This document shows, in pieces, positions 24,560 through 35,919 of a DNA stretch of 64,000 bases. Under the pieces are notes generated by a model. The model saw nothing but the letters and a program-made list of their open reading frames with translations. It made no database searches and was not told where the DNA came from. Position 1 is the stretch's first letter; each line of letters starts with the position of its first letter. The stretch is from assembly GCA_944472155.2 (NCBI GenBank), contig OX235271.1:96609256-96673255 (forward strand), in the 5' to 3' direction. Position numbers and translations under genes: made by a program. Source of the stretch: Trichobilharzia szidati. Taxonomy: Eukaryota > Platyhelminthes > Trematoda > Strigeidida > Schistosomatidae.

Positions 24560-27500
24560 CCCACCTATATACGGTATGACAAAGAGAAAAGATTTAAGCT
24601 GTCTAGTCTTTTCTCGTATGATAAATTAGTCATTCCAATAATCATACGTGCTGCCTTCCTTTGAACCCTTTCGAGAATATCCGAGTCCCCTTCAAGACAG
24701 GGACTGGCTGTCTGGATACGGCTTTCCAACTCACAAGAGAAAGATGTGCATAAGGAGGTGAACATATCTCTGGTGGTTATAGCAAAGGCTCTGCTCTCTC
24801 ACAAGGATCTGAAACTACGTGCAGCCACCTCACGACAGTGTGCTGTAGTTTGTAAGCCTTGGTTTTCTATGACACCTAAATCCCAATGAGTTTGGGCTGA
24901 TGGGAGTTTTATTCCCCTAGTTCCTAGAGGCTGGTGCTTGCGTGTCCAATTAGCATGGTTGCGCATTTCGCTACATTGATCAGGAGCATCCATTCCCTGA
25001 ACCACTGTAATAATTTGTTGAGTTCTTCTTCCAACGTGAGTGTATCACTGTCGCCCTACAGCTCTCTCCAGATTTTTAAGTCGTCTGCATATAGGACCAT
25101 TGGGGAATCCGTGAGCACAGTTAACTCACAGGTATAAAAAATAAATAGGAGACACTCCGCTATGCACTATTATCCAGGAGAAAAGTTTCGAGTTGATCCT
25201 GACCCTCTGCTTCCTATCCATGAGGAGTTCCTTAATCCATTTTAGTAAGATGCCTTTGACACCAAAAGTTTCCGACTTCATGAGTAGTCATTTGTGAGGA
25301 ACTTTATAGAAGAATTTTCCGAAGTCAATGAAGACTACATCACTGGGTCTTCTGCTGTCTCTTGATATGACCCAGCTTTCCCTTCCAGTTATGACGTGAT
25401 GCTTCTCTTGATGATTCCTTCTAGTGTCTTCATTAAGGTGTTGGTGAATCTGGTGGACATGCAGTTTGAGGGGCTTTTTCTTGGCCATCCTGTGTGGATA
25501 GGGGTTGCTGCGGCGTCTTTCCAGTCACGCGGTAACACTATTTAGGACAGATAGCCTGAAGGTCATGGTCAGTGGGCCGGCTATATGGACTGATTGCTCC
25601 TTAAGAAGCCTTGGATGGGGATTATCAGGCCCCATCAATTTCCCTGCACCTAGCTGCATTAGGCAGTTGAGCATAAAGTCTTGGTCGACGTCAACAGAGT
25701 CTATCTTGTATTCCTCTGACGCGGCCAGAGGTGATCCTATAGGGAGTGACGACTCCTGTGTAAAGACTTGGAAGAAGCAGTCTGCCATTGCTTCTGCTTT
25801 TGCTTGATCTTCTTCGATTGTGTCATTGTCAACAGTCAGGTCTGGGACATCATTGAATGTTTAATTCCTGAAGTTCATGTGCAAGAATATTTTTTTAAGT
25901 TGTGCCGTTGTGTTTTCAGCCAGACGTGCTTCGAACTTCATCCTTGATTAGCAGATATCTGCAATAGCTTTGTTCCTAACGATGTTGCATAACTTTCTGG
26001 TCTCAGGAGTCTCAAGTGTGATAAACAGGTCCCAGCGTTTGTGTCTGCGTCCGGTCAATTTACCGATCTCTCGGTTTATCAAAGGAGGCCTATGTTTCCT
26101 ACTCTTTGTGGCAGACCAAAGGATGAAAGGTTCAGTTACTTGGGAGTAATGTGGTTTAAGCTGGTTCAGTGCGGCTTCTACTTGTGACTCGGATTTTATG
26201 TACCAGTTGACTGAGTTTACTGCTGAGATGATCACACTTATATCTGCTTCCGAAAATTCTGTCCAGCTTGGGTTTTGGCTCATGATACTGCTGTTGTGAA
26301 CTTGAAAGTGAGCACAGCGTGACTGCTTCTTCCTAAATGAGGAAGATGTTGTACGAGGTCCACATCCTCACCATGGGAAAACACTGGGTCCAGTGTTGAA
26401 GAGGAGTGCTGTGAGTCATAGCGTGTGAGCTTCACGACATTTTGGACGAGGGCCAGATAACAGCTAGATTCCAGCAAGTTACAATGAAAGGAGTTGTCTG
26501 AGAATGGCGCTGTGGTGCTTGATCAGTCAACTGTTGGGGAGTTGAAATCCCATGGCTTCGAGACTTCGATATTTCGATGTCCGGGAGCCTAGCTTTTCTA
26601 TTGGGAAGTTATCTGCACTGCAGTCAGGACTTCATTATATAGTAGCGAGGTCAGTATCTTAGCCTATGTATTAAAGTCTTCGGAGTAGAAGCTCGCAAGC
26701 TTCACTTTCGTGTGCGAGAGCTGCAATTCTACGCACGGTTTAGCATTTCTTGGGGTGGATGACTACTCCACCTCCTTTGCGGCTTAGTCCGTTCACTCTG
26801 TGCAGTTTGACTTCGTTATCAGTGACATCGGATGTGAGCCATGTCTCTGTGATGACAGTTATATCCAGATTTCCGGAGTCTATCATATTACCCAGCTCAG
26901 TGCGATTGTTCAAAAGGCTGAGGGCATTTGTATAGCAAACTACTGACTCACTTTGGTGCTTCTGAGGCCAACCTATATAGGTTTTGGAATCACCAAACTT
27001 CGAACTCTGGCGACCCGAAAACCCTTAATCTTAAGGTTTTTCTCGCCGTTTTCGGAGCCGTTCGCTTTATTCTAGGGATGCAGACTGTCTTTTGACGCGG
27101 CCTGCTAGACATAAGTCGACACGGACGTATGTGCCTGATCCTTTAAGATTTTGGGGGTTGCTTGTTACAGAATCCTTCTCTTTTTTGAGTTTAGTACGGC
27201 TTTGAGAATGCGTACCGGCAGAGTCAGCCTTTTCGTCGATTCTACACAAGCTGTGTAGATTTACACCTGATGCTGTCGTTGGTAGCAGCTTACCTAAGAG
27301 GGGCTTAACCAAGTTGAGGTCATGTTCAAACCTGACCTTGGGATCAGAAGCCGGCGATTCTTCCACTCTGTGGAGATTGAGCGGCCTGTCGGAGAGATCA
27401 GGTTCGCTTGAGGTGGCTTTCTTGCTCTGCGGTGTAAGTCTGTTTCCGTACTTCGTGGACAATGTGGTCCTTATGGTGTCTTTATCTCCCTTTTTGCAGG

Positions 27501-27656
27501 AGACTACATTACGCTATTCATTGGTGTCCTCCTCGCTACCTGTGTCTGCCTGCTATCCACCAGTGAGGTAGAGGCTTGATCTACAAGTCCGTTTGCGAAT
27601 TTAGCTGCTGGTTTTCGACCCCTGATACGCCTTTTCATTACTGGTACTGAAGGGCT
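24560..27656 (-). mobile_element. CR1-like non-LTR retrotransposon, decayed (3' portion)
   Basis: Minus-strand element with ORF1 remnants (27067-27640) and an ORF2 in pieces: an endonuclease end (25948-26477), RT pieces such as KLMGPDNPHPRLLK (near 25650) and DVVFIDFGKFFYKVPHK (near 25290), and a C-terminal part with ERVQRKAARMIIGMT (near 24600). Several stops and frameshifts are present. Its ORF1 is interrupted at 27656 by the composite LTR element and resumes at 40585. Confidence 0.75.
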
Positions 27657-27872
27657 TGTTAATCGCGACAGATAGATAGACTGTATGATAAACAGCCAAT
27701 CAATATTATGTGACCTTTTTTGTCGCGATTATTGGTCAATTTATTGTAACTCTCACCACGTGATGACCTTGAATGTTCTTTTTTGTCTGTCACTCTATTT
27801 TTGGGCTGAAATTATCCCGCATGCTCAAGGTCACTGATGGAGTGAGACGCTCAAAGGTCATTTTCGTCCATG

Positions 27873-28106
27873 TTAGTCGGGTACGTTGGATTGCAGTTCC
27901 GTAGCCGTTCGTTTACACATTGGTTTTACGTTCTGTTGGCATTTATAGGTGATTCCCATGTACTGATAGCATTCTTTTGTAAAATAGTACTGTTCTTCAC
28001 ACGAAAACAGCCACATTTTGACGTAGTCTTCATTGAATGACACTATGTCGAAAGCTGCAGCTTCTACAAGAAATAAACTATTTGTGTAGATGACATTACC
28101 CCCCAA
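27873..28106 (-). CDS. 77-codon ORF in transposon D, unknown
   Basis: The protein is identical to the ORF at 33354-33587. It has five cysteines in its central and C-terminal part (around SCEEQYYFTKECYQYMG). A splice-acceptor-like tract (tttatttcttgtag) lies inside the ORF, just before an EAAAFDIVS segment, so the downstream part may be a captured host exon. No family recognised. Confidence 0.35.
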   Translation of the reverse strand: MGGNVIYTNSLFLVEAAAFDIVSFNEDYVKMWLFSCEEQYYFTKECYQYMGITYKCQQNVKPMCKRTATELQSNVPD

Positions 28107-28172
28107 CTACCCCATCTTCTTCATTGTAGAGATTTTTTGACGCATTCAGCATGAAACACTAATCATTACAAC

Positions 28173-29057
28173 TGTTGATTTCAGCTTGAGAAATGAAAAA
28201 GACATGCATGGATTGATCCAATCTCATGATTGTTGTAATATTGATGGTACCATGATAGAGAGTAAGTCAAGTGTTTCTTATCTTGGCATTAGTTTCTCTT
28301 CAAACCTTTGCTGGTCGTCTCATATTCTTATAGTTTCTACGAAAGTTTTCCGTCTGGCTTATTACATAAAGAAGTTGAGGCACTCAGGTATAACCCAATC
28401 TCTTCTCATACAATTTATTAATTCATGTGTTTTGCCCATTATTCTTTATTGTTCCCCATTATTCTTCCCTGGGCTACTCAAAAAAGACCATATAATACTA
28501 CGAAGAACATTGAGGGCTGTAAGTAGGGTCAGTGCTATCCCTTTGACTCAACTAACCGACACTGTTGTCAATAGGCATTTGAATTCTTGTAAACACCTAG
28601 CTAAAGTTATTTTGTCTGATAGTGAACATCCTCTTTATTCACATTTGTTTCCTTGTATCTCTTCGGGTAAGACCAGAAGAAATTTCATAAACATTTATGC
28701 TCGTACTACAAAATATAAAAATTCGACCGTACCATATTTGGCACGAGTATTGTGTGAAGAGACGAATATCAGAAAAGAACTTTTACAACTTCTAAATCAT
28801 TAACTAAACTAAAAAATGTAATGATGCATATTATTGCATGTGTGATTTGTTATATTATTTATTTATTATTTACTATGACCTAGAAATGGTGTATTTTGTT
28901 GGGGTTTTTATTTTTCCTATTAACTATTAATATTTTTAAAATTTTATACATTTATATAATTATAAAAAGAGCTAAACCAATGCAATATGTAAAATGAAAC
29001 GCTGAAAATTCCATGCTGTAAATTGTTATTGTTGTGGAATAAAGTGATTATTATTAT
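28173..29057 (+). mobile_element. 5'-truncated non-LTR element inside transposon D
   Basis: An 885-bp insertion relative to copy 2 of D. It contains 28186-28803, the thumb/C-terminal part of a non-LTR reverse transcriptase (VSYLGISFSSNLCWSSHI near the start), then an untranslated region ending in attattattatt. 5' truncation and the simple-repeat tail are typical of target-primed insertion. The reading frame is intact over 205 codons, so the insertion is not old. It differs in sequence from the RT at 29521-31689. Confidence 0.8.
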
Positions 29058-29520
29058 TATGCTAAGTGTGTCGCAGTCAGATTAAATGACGCGGACACCA
29101 ACATAACTAGCCAGGAAATGAGAATTCCTATCAATCCAGAAAACATATAACAAAATTTTATCAAAAATTATTGACAAAAAAATTTGCCGAGCGAAATTTC
29201 AACCAGCATGCCGGATAAGTCCAGCCTATTTTTGTATACATGTAATTAATTGACTGTTCATTTTGTCCGTACCTTCAATACTGTTCGGTACGTTTTTATC
29301 CTATTTTTGTAATGACAGTCGATTTGTACATTTTTCTTGGTGTAATTGTCTGATTTATTTTATGTTTTAGAAACAGATAAAGTCAAAGTCAAGTCATTCT
29401 GTTTTAACTATAGCTAAGCTAAGACTCTGTGTCGTCAGTATTGAGGAAGGACTAAATCTGTAGGACAAAAATAATCCTACAAAGTTTCGAACAGTATTAC
29501 AGACGAAAGTTTCGAACAGT

Positions 29521-31689
29521 ATGGCAGACGAAAGTTATGAAACTATGCCGTCGTTAATTCCACAGTTAGAAAAGCGTAATGAAGCTGATTTCCCTGGAAA
29601 CAACGAGAATAAATCACGCTATATGATAGAATTGGAGCTAGCGAAATTGCGCATAGTCCAAAAAGGGAAAGAAATGGAATTAGAAAGATTACGACAAGGT
29701 AGTCGCGAATGTTCTTGTCACAATAAATCGCCTTACAAACCTTCTACTTCTGATAAAGTCTCTGTATCTCCTAATGATGAGTTCGCAAGAACTATATCTA
29801 AGTTTCTGGACATGCTTAAAAGATATCAATATTTTAAGATGGATGCCGATGAACTTGAGTGTTGCATCGCAGTAGCCAGTCCTGCTAGAGTGTATGCACT
29901 CACGGAAATCTTAAAGAAGCGAATGAATCGCAAAAATCACAGCATTTCCCTCCTCATAGACAAAGGTAGGCTAGGTACTAATTCCGCAGACATGTGTGAA
30001 TTATTCAACTCAACTTTTGCAGGTAACTACCTTAAGCCCACAGTCCAGTTACTCAATATAGACCCTGCTACTAATGTGGCACAAACTCCATCTCCACACA
30101 CACCAAACTTAATTAGCACTATTGAATTTAACTATACTAACATTAAACAAACTATAAGAACCCTAAAATGCTCAAAAGGTTTCGGTACTGACGGCATATC
30201 ATCCTATTTTCATAAATATGGTGGCCCTGACATTCCCTTATTCCTGCTTAAAATATTCACAATGTCCTTAGAAACCCAAACTTACCCTGATGTATGGAAA
30301 ACAACGTTTATTATGCCTAAACACAAATCTGGCTCGAAAACAGACGTCAGTAACTACAGGCCAATTAATATCACACCTATAGCTTCTAGAATTATGGAGA
30401 GACTAGTTAAAGAAAACCTAATGAAGCATATGCTTAGTTGCAATGTTATAAGTCCGAACCAACATGGATTCCTAAAATCCAGATCTTGTTTAACGTGCCA
30501 CTTAGACTTCTTTAACTTTGTGACCAGCAGTCGTGACAGACGACAACTAGTACTTGTCATCTACTTTGACATCTCAAAGGCATTTGACCGTGTTGACCAC
30601 TTACTACTAGTGCACAAGCTGAAATCCTTAGGAATAAGTGACCCGCTATTAGGATGGCTTAAATCATTCCTTAACAATAGGTCCCAAATAGTTAAACTCG
30701 GATCTATAACTTCGAAACCTAGCCAAATCACCTCTGGTGTAGTACAAGGTAGTGTCATTGGACCCCTTCTATTTACCCTATATATTAACGACATATGCGC
30801 TTGCTTTACTCATGGTAAACCATTCATCTTTGCAGATGACCTCAAAGTAGCTTATACATTCCAACCTGATGACCTAGGGTACTTCCAGAATGTTGTACAA
30901 AAAGAACTAGATAAAGTGACTGCTTGGTCGTCTTTATGGAACCTCCAATTTAACCTTAAAAAATGTGGCTGGATCTGCTTCGGTGCACCCTCAATCGACA
31001 TAAAGTTAACGCTTCAATCGGCTAACCTAACCAAACTCCAAAGTGTCGTTGACCTAGGTCTGAGGTACTCGAGTAACCTAACATTCTTTGAGCAAGTGGC
31101 ATCACAGACTCAAAAGTCGAGAATGCTCTTAGGATGCATACTCAGGAACTTTCACGACAATGAAGCAAAGCTCATTCTGTACAAAACCTGTGTGAGGCCA
31201 CTACTAGAATACTGTCCATTTATTATTAGCAGCACTCACACACGTGAAAAGCTAAGAATTGAAAGTATCCAACGATATTTTACCTCGAAACTACTAGGCT
31301 ACGAATGTAAGAAAGACTACATTTCACGGTGCATGATTCTACAACTTGACCCACTCTGGACAAGACGACTAATTATAAACCTGGTATTCTTCTATAAGGT
31401 CCTACACAAAATATCATTCTCAGACATTAAGGACATACAATTCGCGCAAGAAGGCTCTTACGATCTGCGTAACCAAAATTGCACAGTGACAATAAAAGCC
31501 TTTAAGTCAACACTCCGCGAAAACTTCTTCACAGTCATGTATTCTAAAATATGGAACAATCTGCCCCTAGATATCAGGAACTGCAATACAGTTTTAAGTT
31601 TCAAACGCTCTCTGTACACACTATTTCACTCTACCGACTATATAAATAAACTATTTATTCCTAGAACGAATCAACTATTAGTCTACTAA
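29521..31689 (+). CDS. Gag-like/non-LTR reverse transcriptase fusion ORF, intact
   Basis: 722 codons without a stop, starting 40 nt after the 5' LTR. Residues 1 to about 135 are charged and helical (KEMELERLRQ), followed by a short Cys/His piece, and look like the start of a gag-like protein. From about residue 145 the sequence is a non-LTR (Jockey/CR1-type) reverse transcriptase: linker with CELFNSTFA, then SNYRPINITPIASRIMER, the palm motif YFDISKAFDRVDH (about residue 345), GVVQGSVIGPLLFTLYIND, the catalytic FADD (about residue 440), and a C-terminal region ending in KRSLYTLFHS. No endonuclease domain is present upstream. The Met start fits with its position after the LTR. A non-LTR RT inside an LTR element is very unusual and implies RNA recombination. 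The gag-like label is an inference from position. Confidence 0.8.
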   Translation: MADESYETMPSLIPQLEKRNEADFPGNNENKSRYMIELELAKLRIVQKGKEMELERLRQGSRECSCHNKSPYKPSTSDKVSVSPNDEFARTISKFLDMLKRYQYFKMDADELECCIAVASPARVYALTEILKKRMNRKNHSISLLIDKGRLGTNSADMCELFNSTFAGNYLKPTVQLLNIDPATNVAQTPSPHTPNLISTIEFNYTNIKQTIRTLKCSKGFGTDGISSYFHKYGGPDIPLFLLKIFTMSLETQTYPDVWKTTFIMPKHKSGSKTDVSNYRPINITPIASRIMERLVKENLMKHMLSCNVISPNQHGFLKSRSCLTCHLDFFNFVTSSRDRRQLVLVIYFDISKAFDRVDHLLLVHKLKSLGISDPLLGWLKSFLNNRSQIVKLGSITSKPSQITSGVVQGSVIGPLLFTLYINDICACFTHGKPFIFADDLKVAYTFQPDDLGYFQNVVQKELDKVTAWSSLWNLQFNLKKCGWICFGAPSIDIKLTLQSANLTKLQSVVDLGLRYSSNLTFFEQVASQTQKSRMLLGCILRNFHDNEAKLILYKTCVRPLLEYCPFIISSTHTREKLRIESIQRYFTSKLLGYECKKDYISRCMILQLDPLWTRRLIINLVFFYKVLHKISFSDIKDIQFAQEGSYDLRNQNCTVTIKAFKSTLRENFFTVMYSKIWNNLPLDIRNCNTVLSFKRSLYTLFHSTDYINKLFIPRTNQLLVY

Positions 31690-32606
31690 AGTACCTAAAC
31701 GCGCTTAAATACCCTTACTTCTCTAAAGACTATAAATAAACTAGTAGCATAAATGCATAAAAAGACATAGTAGAAACAAATTTTTGTTCATCAAATTACA
31801 ATGTACAACGAATATAAACAAACTTTTTTGACACCACATAGTTTTTCTTTGTCCTCTGGTACATTTCTGTTGTATTTACTTTGTAGTACAAGTTGCATTG
31901 ATCTACATTCCGACTGAAGCTGAGAAACAATTGAAGTCACTTACTCATATATTATCCCTCAAGGTTTGGCTAGTAATGGCTCAGCATCCTTGATGAAATC
32001 CACTGTCACCATAACTAGACGCTGTACAGCATCTTATACAAGCACTGTCAACGATCTAAAATGGTTTTTATGTGGCTTTCTACGCGTTTATCAACTTACT
32101 CGTACGGAGCAACCATGCTGTGACAAATGGCGGGCTATGGGTGACTTGAGTGCAGTAAAACAAATCTGCTTGACAATGACCAATATTAATCTGCATTCAG
32201 TTGAATTCACATCTGGTATTACTTGCAAAAAAGTGATGTCAAAATCATAAAAATTAATCACTCATTTTAAATTAATAGACAATTTGAACATAAAACAAGA
32301 TACGATGCCGCACACAACAAAGTTATATGGAGGAATTGACTTCAAGCTTTATTTTTTTCCCAAATATTAGTAATTTATCCGACATGTACTTGGGTTTTTT
32401 TGTTAATGCGAAGACAATATTTCTATATTTCTTTATGTGCTCCATTGAACGACTAACTATCAGAATGTGCTCACTAACTGATGTCAGAGAGGACAGCAAC
32501 CATGTAATTTCACTATAAATCAAATTCATGTAATTTAAATAATACTTATCCATGCCTGTACAACTGGTATGTCCTACATTGATAGGAAATATATATTATT
32601 ATTATC
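31690..32606 (+). other. Unassigned segment between RT ORF and spectrin
   Basis: A 94-codon open frame at 31966-32250 has no recognisable domain. The stretch ends in attattattatcag directly before the spectrin frame, which resembles an intron end or a microsatellite joint. It may be unspliced spectrin pre-mRNA, 3' sequence of the captured RT element, or a mixture. Confidence 0.4.
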
Positions 32607-33115
32607 AGTGAAAAACTGCGAACCTATGCAAACGAGGATTTTAAAGAGCTCAGTAATCTTCAGCTGAAAAAACAGAAACACCAAGAGTTTGAGTTAGAAG
32701 TAACAGTTCATGCTGAAACACTCTCAGCTCTAGATTCTACGGGAGAAGAAATGATTGGTCAGGGACACTACGCAACAGATATTATAAGAAACCGTCTTGA
32801 TGAATTGCATGCCCTGTGGGAAAGGCTTATGGCTATTTTCAGAGAAAAATCACGTCTTATTAACCTAACGCTTCAATTTGTCCAGTTTTAAAGCCAAGTC
32901 GACGGGATACTTTTCTGGATACGTGAAAGAGAAACTTACGTAACATCAGAGGATTTCGGTCAAGACTTGGAAGATGTTGAGACACTTCAAAAAGGGTTTG
33001 ATGAGTTTACAAAGGATCTCGAGTATCAAGAAAGTCGTGCAGAAGACATCTATCGGAAGGCAGATGAACTTCTAAAAGAGGAATTTACTGAGGATGCCCT
33101 AGTCATAGAAAAGTC
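32607..33115 (+). pseudogene. Captured alpha-spectrin coding sequence, part 1
   Basis: Spectrin repeats related to the N-terminal part of animal alpha-spectrin, the membrane-skeleton protein: EDFKELSNLQLKKQKHQEFE, IIRNRLDELHALWERL, and TSEDFGQDLEDVETLQKGF. One stop (TAA at 32889) interrupts it. No introns are visible. The segment breaks at the GAAAAGTC duplication made by transposon D and resumes in frame at 33665. Confidence 0.85.
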
Positions 33116-33656
33116 GGCTGGACTTATCCGGCATGCTGGTTGAAATTTCGCTCGGCAAATTTTTTTGTCAATAATTTTTGATAAAATTTTGTTATATGTT
33201 TTCTGGATTGATAGGAATTCTCATTTCCTGGCTAGTTATGTTGGTGTCCGCGTCATTTAATCTGACTGCGACACACTTAGCATATTGGTTGTAATGATTA
33301 GTGTTTCATGCTGAGTGCGTCAAAAAATCTCTACAATGAAGAAGATGGGGTAGTTGGGGGGTAATGTCATCTACACAAATAGTTTATTTCTTGTAGAAGC
33401 TGCAGCTTTCGACATAGTGTCATTCAATGAAGACTACGTCAAAATGTGGCTGTTTTCGTGTGAAGAACAGTACTATTTTACAAAAGAATGCTATCAGTAC
33501 ATGGGAATCACCTATAAATGCCAACAGAACGTAAAACCAATGTGTAAACGAACGGCTACGGAACTGCAATCCAACGTACCCGACTAACATGGACGAAAAT
33601 GACCTTTGAGCGTCTCACTCCATCAGTGACCTTGAGCATGCGGGATAATTTCAGCC
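33116..33656 (+). mobile_element. TIR transposon D, copy 2 (complete, 541 bp)
   Basis: 541 bp with imperfect terminal inverted repeats (GGCTGGACTTATCCGGCATG at the left; the complement of GGCTGAAATTATCCCGCATG at the right) and the 8-bp duplication GAAAAGTC at 33108-33115 and 33657-33664. It interrupts spectrin codons; insertion plus duplication is 549 bp, a multiple of three. Confidence 0.9.
33354..33587 (+). CDS. 77-codon ORF in transposon D, unknown
   Basis: Same protein as the ORF at 27873-28106, residue for residue. The internal acceptor-like tract tttatttcttgtag is near 33383-33396. Function unknown; identity between copies may only mean that the copies are young. Confidence 0.35.
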   Translation: MGGNVIYTNSLFLVEAAAFDIVSFNEDYVKMWLFSCEEQYYFTKECYQYMGITYKCQQNVKPMCKRTATELQSNVPD

Positions 33657-33664
33657 GAAAAGTC

Positions 33665-33881
33665 CAGAGAGGTCCGCGAAGCTCTAGAACGTCTGAAGGG
33701 TCTGGCTAGAAAACGACAAGGAAAGCTCCTGGAAGCCTATGAGATACAGCGCTTCTTTAGAAACATAGATAGAGCTATATCGTGGGTGAATGAAAAGTCC
33801 AGTCCTTTATCCATTGAGGACTTTGGTCGTGATCTTGCCTCAGTCCAAGCCTTACAAAGGAAGCACGCAGCATTAGAAAGG
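33665..33881 (+). pseudogene. Captured alpha-spectrin coding sequence, part 2
   Basis: Continues the spectrin frame with LERLKGLARKRQGKLLEAYE and IEDFGRDLASVQALQRKHAA, very close to a typical alpha-spectrin repeat junction. No stop in this part. It is cut at the AAGG duplication (33878-33881) by the Gypsy-like element and resumes at 37206. Confidence 0.88.
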
Positions 33882-34684
33882 TTAAGTGGCTGCAGGCATC
33901 GACGTTCGCGAGTTGTACGGATTATACTAACGCAAGATCTTATACCAACAACTTCTATAGCGTTCGTTCTTCGAGTATCAAATGGTAAAGCAAAAGACCA
34001 GATTTTGTCGTCCAAAGTACGTATTATATTTCGGGACCAAATCGCGGGTAGAGGTGAATGCTTAGCTAGCTAGTAATCGTGCACGCACGTGACACGACAG
34101 AGTACCAAATGGCGGGGATGCTTGACCGGAAGCCTTCAGCTAAACAAGTCGACTTAAACAGTGATGGTCAGCATCCAATGTTGAGTGATGATTGCTGTGG
34201 TCAATAATTTTGGGGAATTATTTATCGCCACAGCTCACTCCCCCCCTAGTGGGGTTGTGAGGACCCTAAGACATGACCAGCCGGAAGTAAAAAAGTCTCG
34301 ATGGTTCCCTGATGGGTGAAAAAAATCTTCCGAGCGGCTTGATGGAGAGCCTGCTGGTCTGTCTGCCTATGCTAATAGGGTGTCTGTACATAGCTTCCTC
34401 GGTGTTGTTCGTTGGATCCCGTGCTTCGTTTGTTTCCTGTCCAGTGCCCGTTGCACCTGGAAAAGAAAACAAGAATGCTGAGAACCTTGTCAAGAAAAAT
34501 GTACCAAATAAGCGTTTTTTTACCAAAAAATATGACATGCATCTACTATACAGTAAAATAATGTAAAGTGCAAAATATCGGGAAAAAAATATACATCTAA
34601 TTTAATTTAATGTGCGGTTATAGGAAAAATATCATTTACTTGTGTTAAATGACGCAACATAAAAAAAATTGATGTGTCACTCAG

Positions 34685-35869
34685 TTATGTGAAATAGGTG
34701 TGAAGGTATTCTGGGAATCTAACGTGACGTCCAGAACGCGTTTTCTTAGAGTGATCGACCGAAGTAGCCAGTGGGCGAATGCCCTGACAGTCAATAGTGT
34801 GACTCAGAAAATCGAGTGAGTCAACGCCTATCTGACACTTCTGTATATTGATGGTAACACCATGTTGGCGTAACCTTTCAAATGCCAAGTCCAAGTGTCT
34901 AAGGTGAGTTTCCTTATCTGGACTGGCAATGAGGCAGTCGTCTAAGTATGCGTATACAAAGTCGAGACCGCGAAATACTTCATCGATGAAGCGTTGGAAT
35001 GTTTGGGCCGCATTCCGGAGGCCGAATGGCATACGTAGGAATTCGAAATGTCTGAAAGGCGTGATGATAGCCGTTTTCGGAATATCTTCCGTTGCCATCA
35101 AAATTTGGTCATACGCTTTAACCAAGTCGATTTTGGAGAATATAGATGCTCCGGGTAACGTTGCTGTCAAGTCGTGTATGTGAGGCAAAGGGTAGCAATC
35201 AGGGGTTGTTTTGGCGTTCACTCGCCGGTAATCACCAGTGGGTCGCCAATCGTTGCTATCCTTTTTCGGTACCATATGCAATGGGGATGCCCATGGACTA
35301 TTCGATGGCTGAATGATACCATGGGTGAGCATATGATCGAATTCGTTTCTGGCAATTCTCAGTTTGTCAGGGGCCAGTCGTCGTGCTTTAGATGTCACGG
35401 GCTGTCCTGAGGTTATGATGTGGTGCATAACATTGCTGGTTATGCACGGGAGGTCGTTAGATGGGCAATTCAGCTCCGGATATTTGTCAACAATCGGTTG
35501 AAAAGTTGGATCGAGGATTGCTTTCATCTTAACGATTGACAAGCTGGGGCCTACGTAAGTTATGCCTTTGATAGACAAACTAGTAGTGTTGTCAATTAGT
35601 CGTTTACGGTAGACGTCTACGAGCAAATCATGATGATTAAGTAGGTCCGTGCCAATGATGGGCATTGTGACGTCAGCGATCAGGAAAATCCACTGAATAG
35701 GTTTGCGTAAACCTACGTTCAGATAGACGTATTTCCGACCATAGGTTGCAATTGGTTTTCCATTTGCAGCCTGTAGGTTGAAGTTAGGATCCTTCTGTCG
35801 ATCTGCTGCTGTAGCAGGAAGGACGCTGACTTCGGCACCTGTGTCGACTAGATATCTAGTCTGGCTCAT
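34685..35869 (-). CDS. Gypsy-like pol: protease and reverse transcriptase, truncated
   Basis: 394 codons from the first Met; the frame continues upstream to the gag overlap. An aspartic protease with [11 protein letters not shown] is at the N-terminus, then a Ty3/Gypsy-type RT with [27 protein letters not shown] and the catalytic YLDD (about residue 313). After about residue 372 it passes directly to [15 protein letters not shown], a typical end of a full-length Gypsy polyprotein, so RNase H and integrase are deleted in frame. The QIL replacement for the usual QIP motif may reduce activity. Confidence 0.85.
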   Translation of the reverse strand: MSQTRYLVDTGAEVSVLPATAADRQKDPNFNLQAANGKPIATYGRKYVYLNVGLRKPIQWIFLIADVTMPIIGTDLLNHHDLLVDVYRKRLIDNTTSLSIKGITYVGPSLSIVKMKAILDPTFQPIVDKYPELNCPSNDLPCITSNVMHHIITSGQPVTSKARRLAPDKLRIARNEFDHMLTHGIIQPSNSPWASPLHMVPKKDSNDWRPTGDYRRVNAKTTPDCYPLPHIHDLTATLPGASIFSKIDLVKAYDQILMATEDIPKTAIITPFRHFEFLRMPFGLRNAAQTFQRFIDEVFRGLDFVYAYLDDCLIASPDKETHLRHLDLAFERLRQHGVTINIQKCQIGVDSLDFLSHTIDCQGIRPLATSVDHSKKTRSGRHVRFPEYLHTYFT

Positions 35870-35919
35870 TACATCATGGACGCAAAGTAAGCGGCTAGTG
35901 CCACCGGCGACGGTTGCCG

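Larger units (their letters stand above)
27804..29226 (-). mobile_element. TIR transposon D, copy 1 (interrupted)
   Basis: Ends are inverted repeats of about 21 bp (GGCTG..TTATCC.GCATGC) and the flanks are TATTTTTG at 27796-27803 and 29227-29234. It is nearly identical, in reverse orientation, to copy 2 at 33116-33656, apart from an 885-bp non-LTR insertion (28173-29057). No transposase is encoded. GG ends with an 8-bp duplication would suit Merlin; hAT is possible by duplication length only. Confidence 0.85.
27657..29481 (+). repeat. 5' LTR of the composite element, interrupted
   Basis: Parts 27657-27803 and 29235-29481 together make 394 bp and match the 3' LTR at 40191-40584. A TIR transposon (27804-29226) interrupts it with an 8-bp duplication, TATTTTTG. 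No clear tRNA primer-binding site follows the LTR; instead there is a short tandem repeat (aagtttcgaacagtat twice) before the ORF start. Confidence 0.92.

Noticed and set aside
33737..34566. Open frames on both strands over the spectrin/Gypsy border and LTR
   Set aside because: They cross a proven insertion border or lie in LTR and untranslated sequence; copies in element B only repeat the same sequence.
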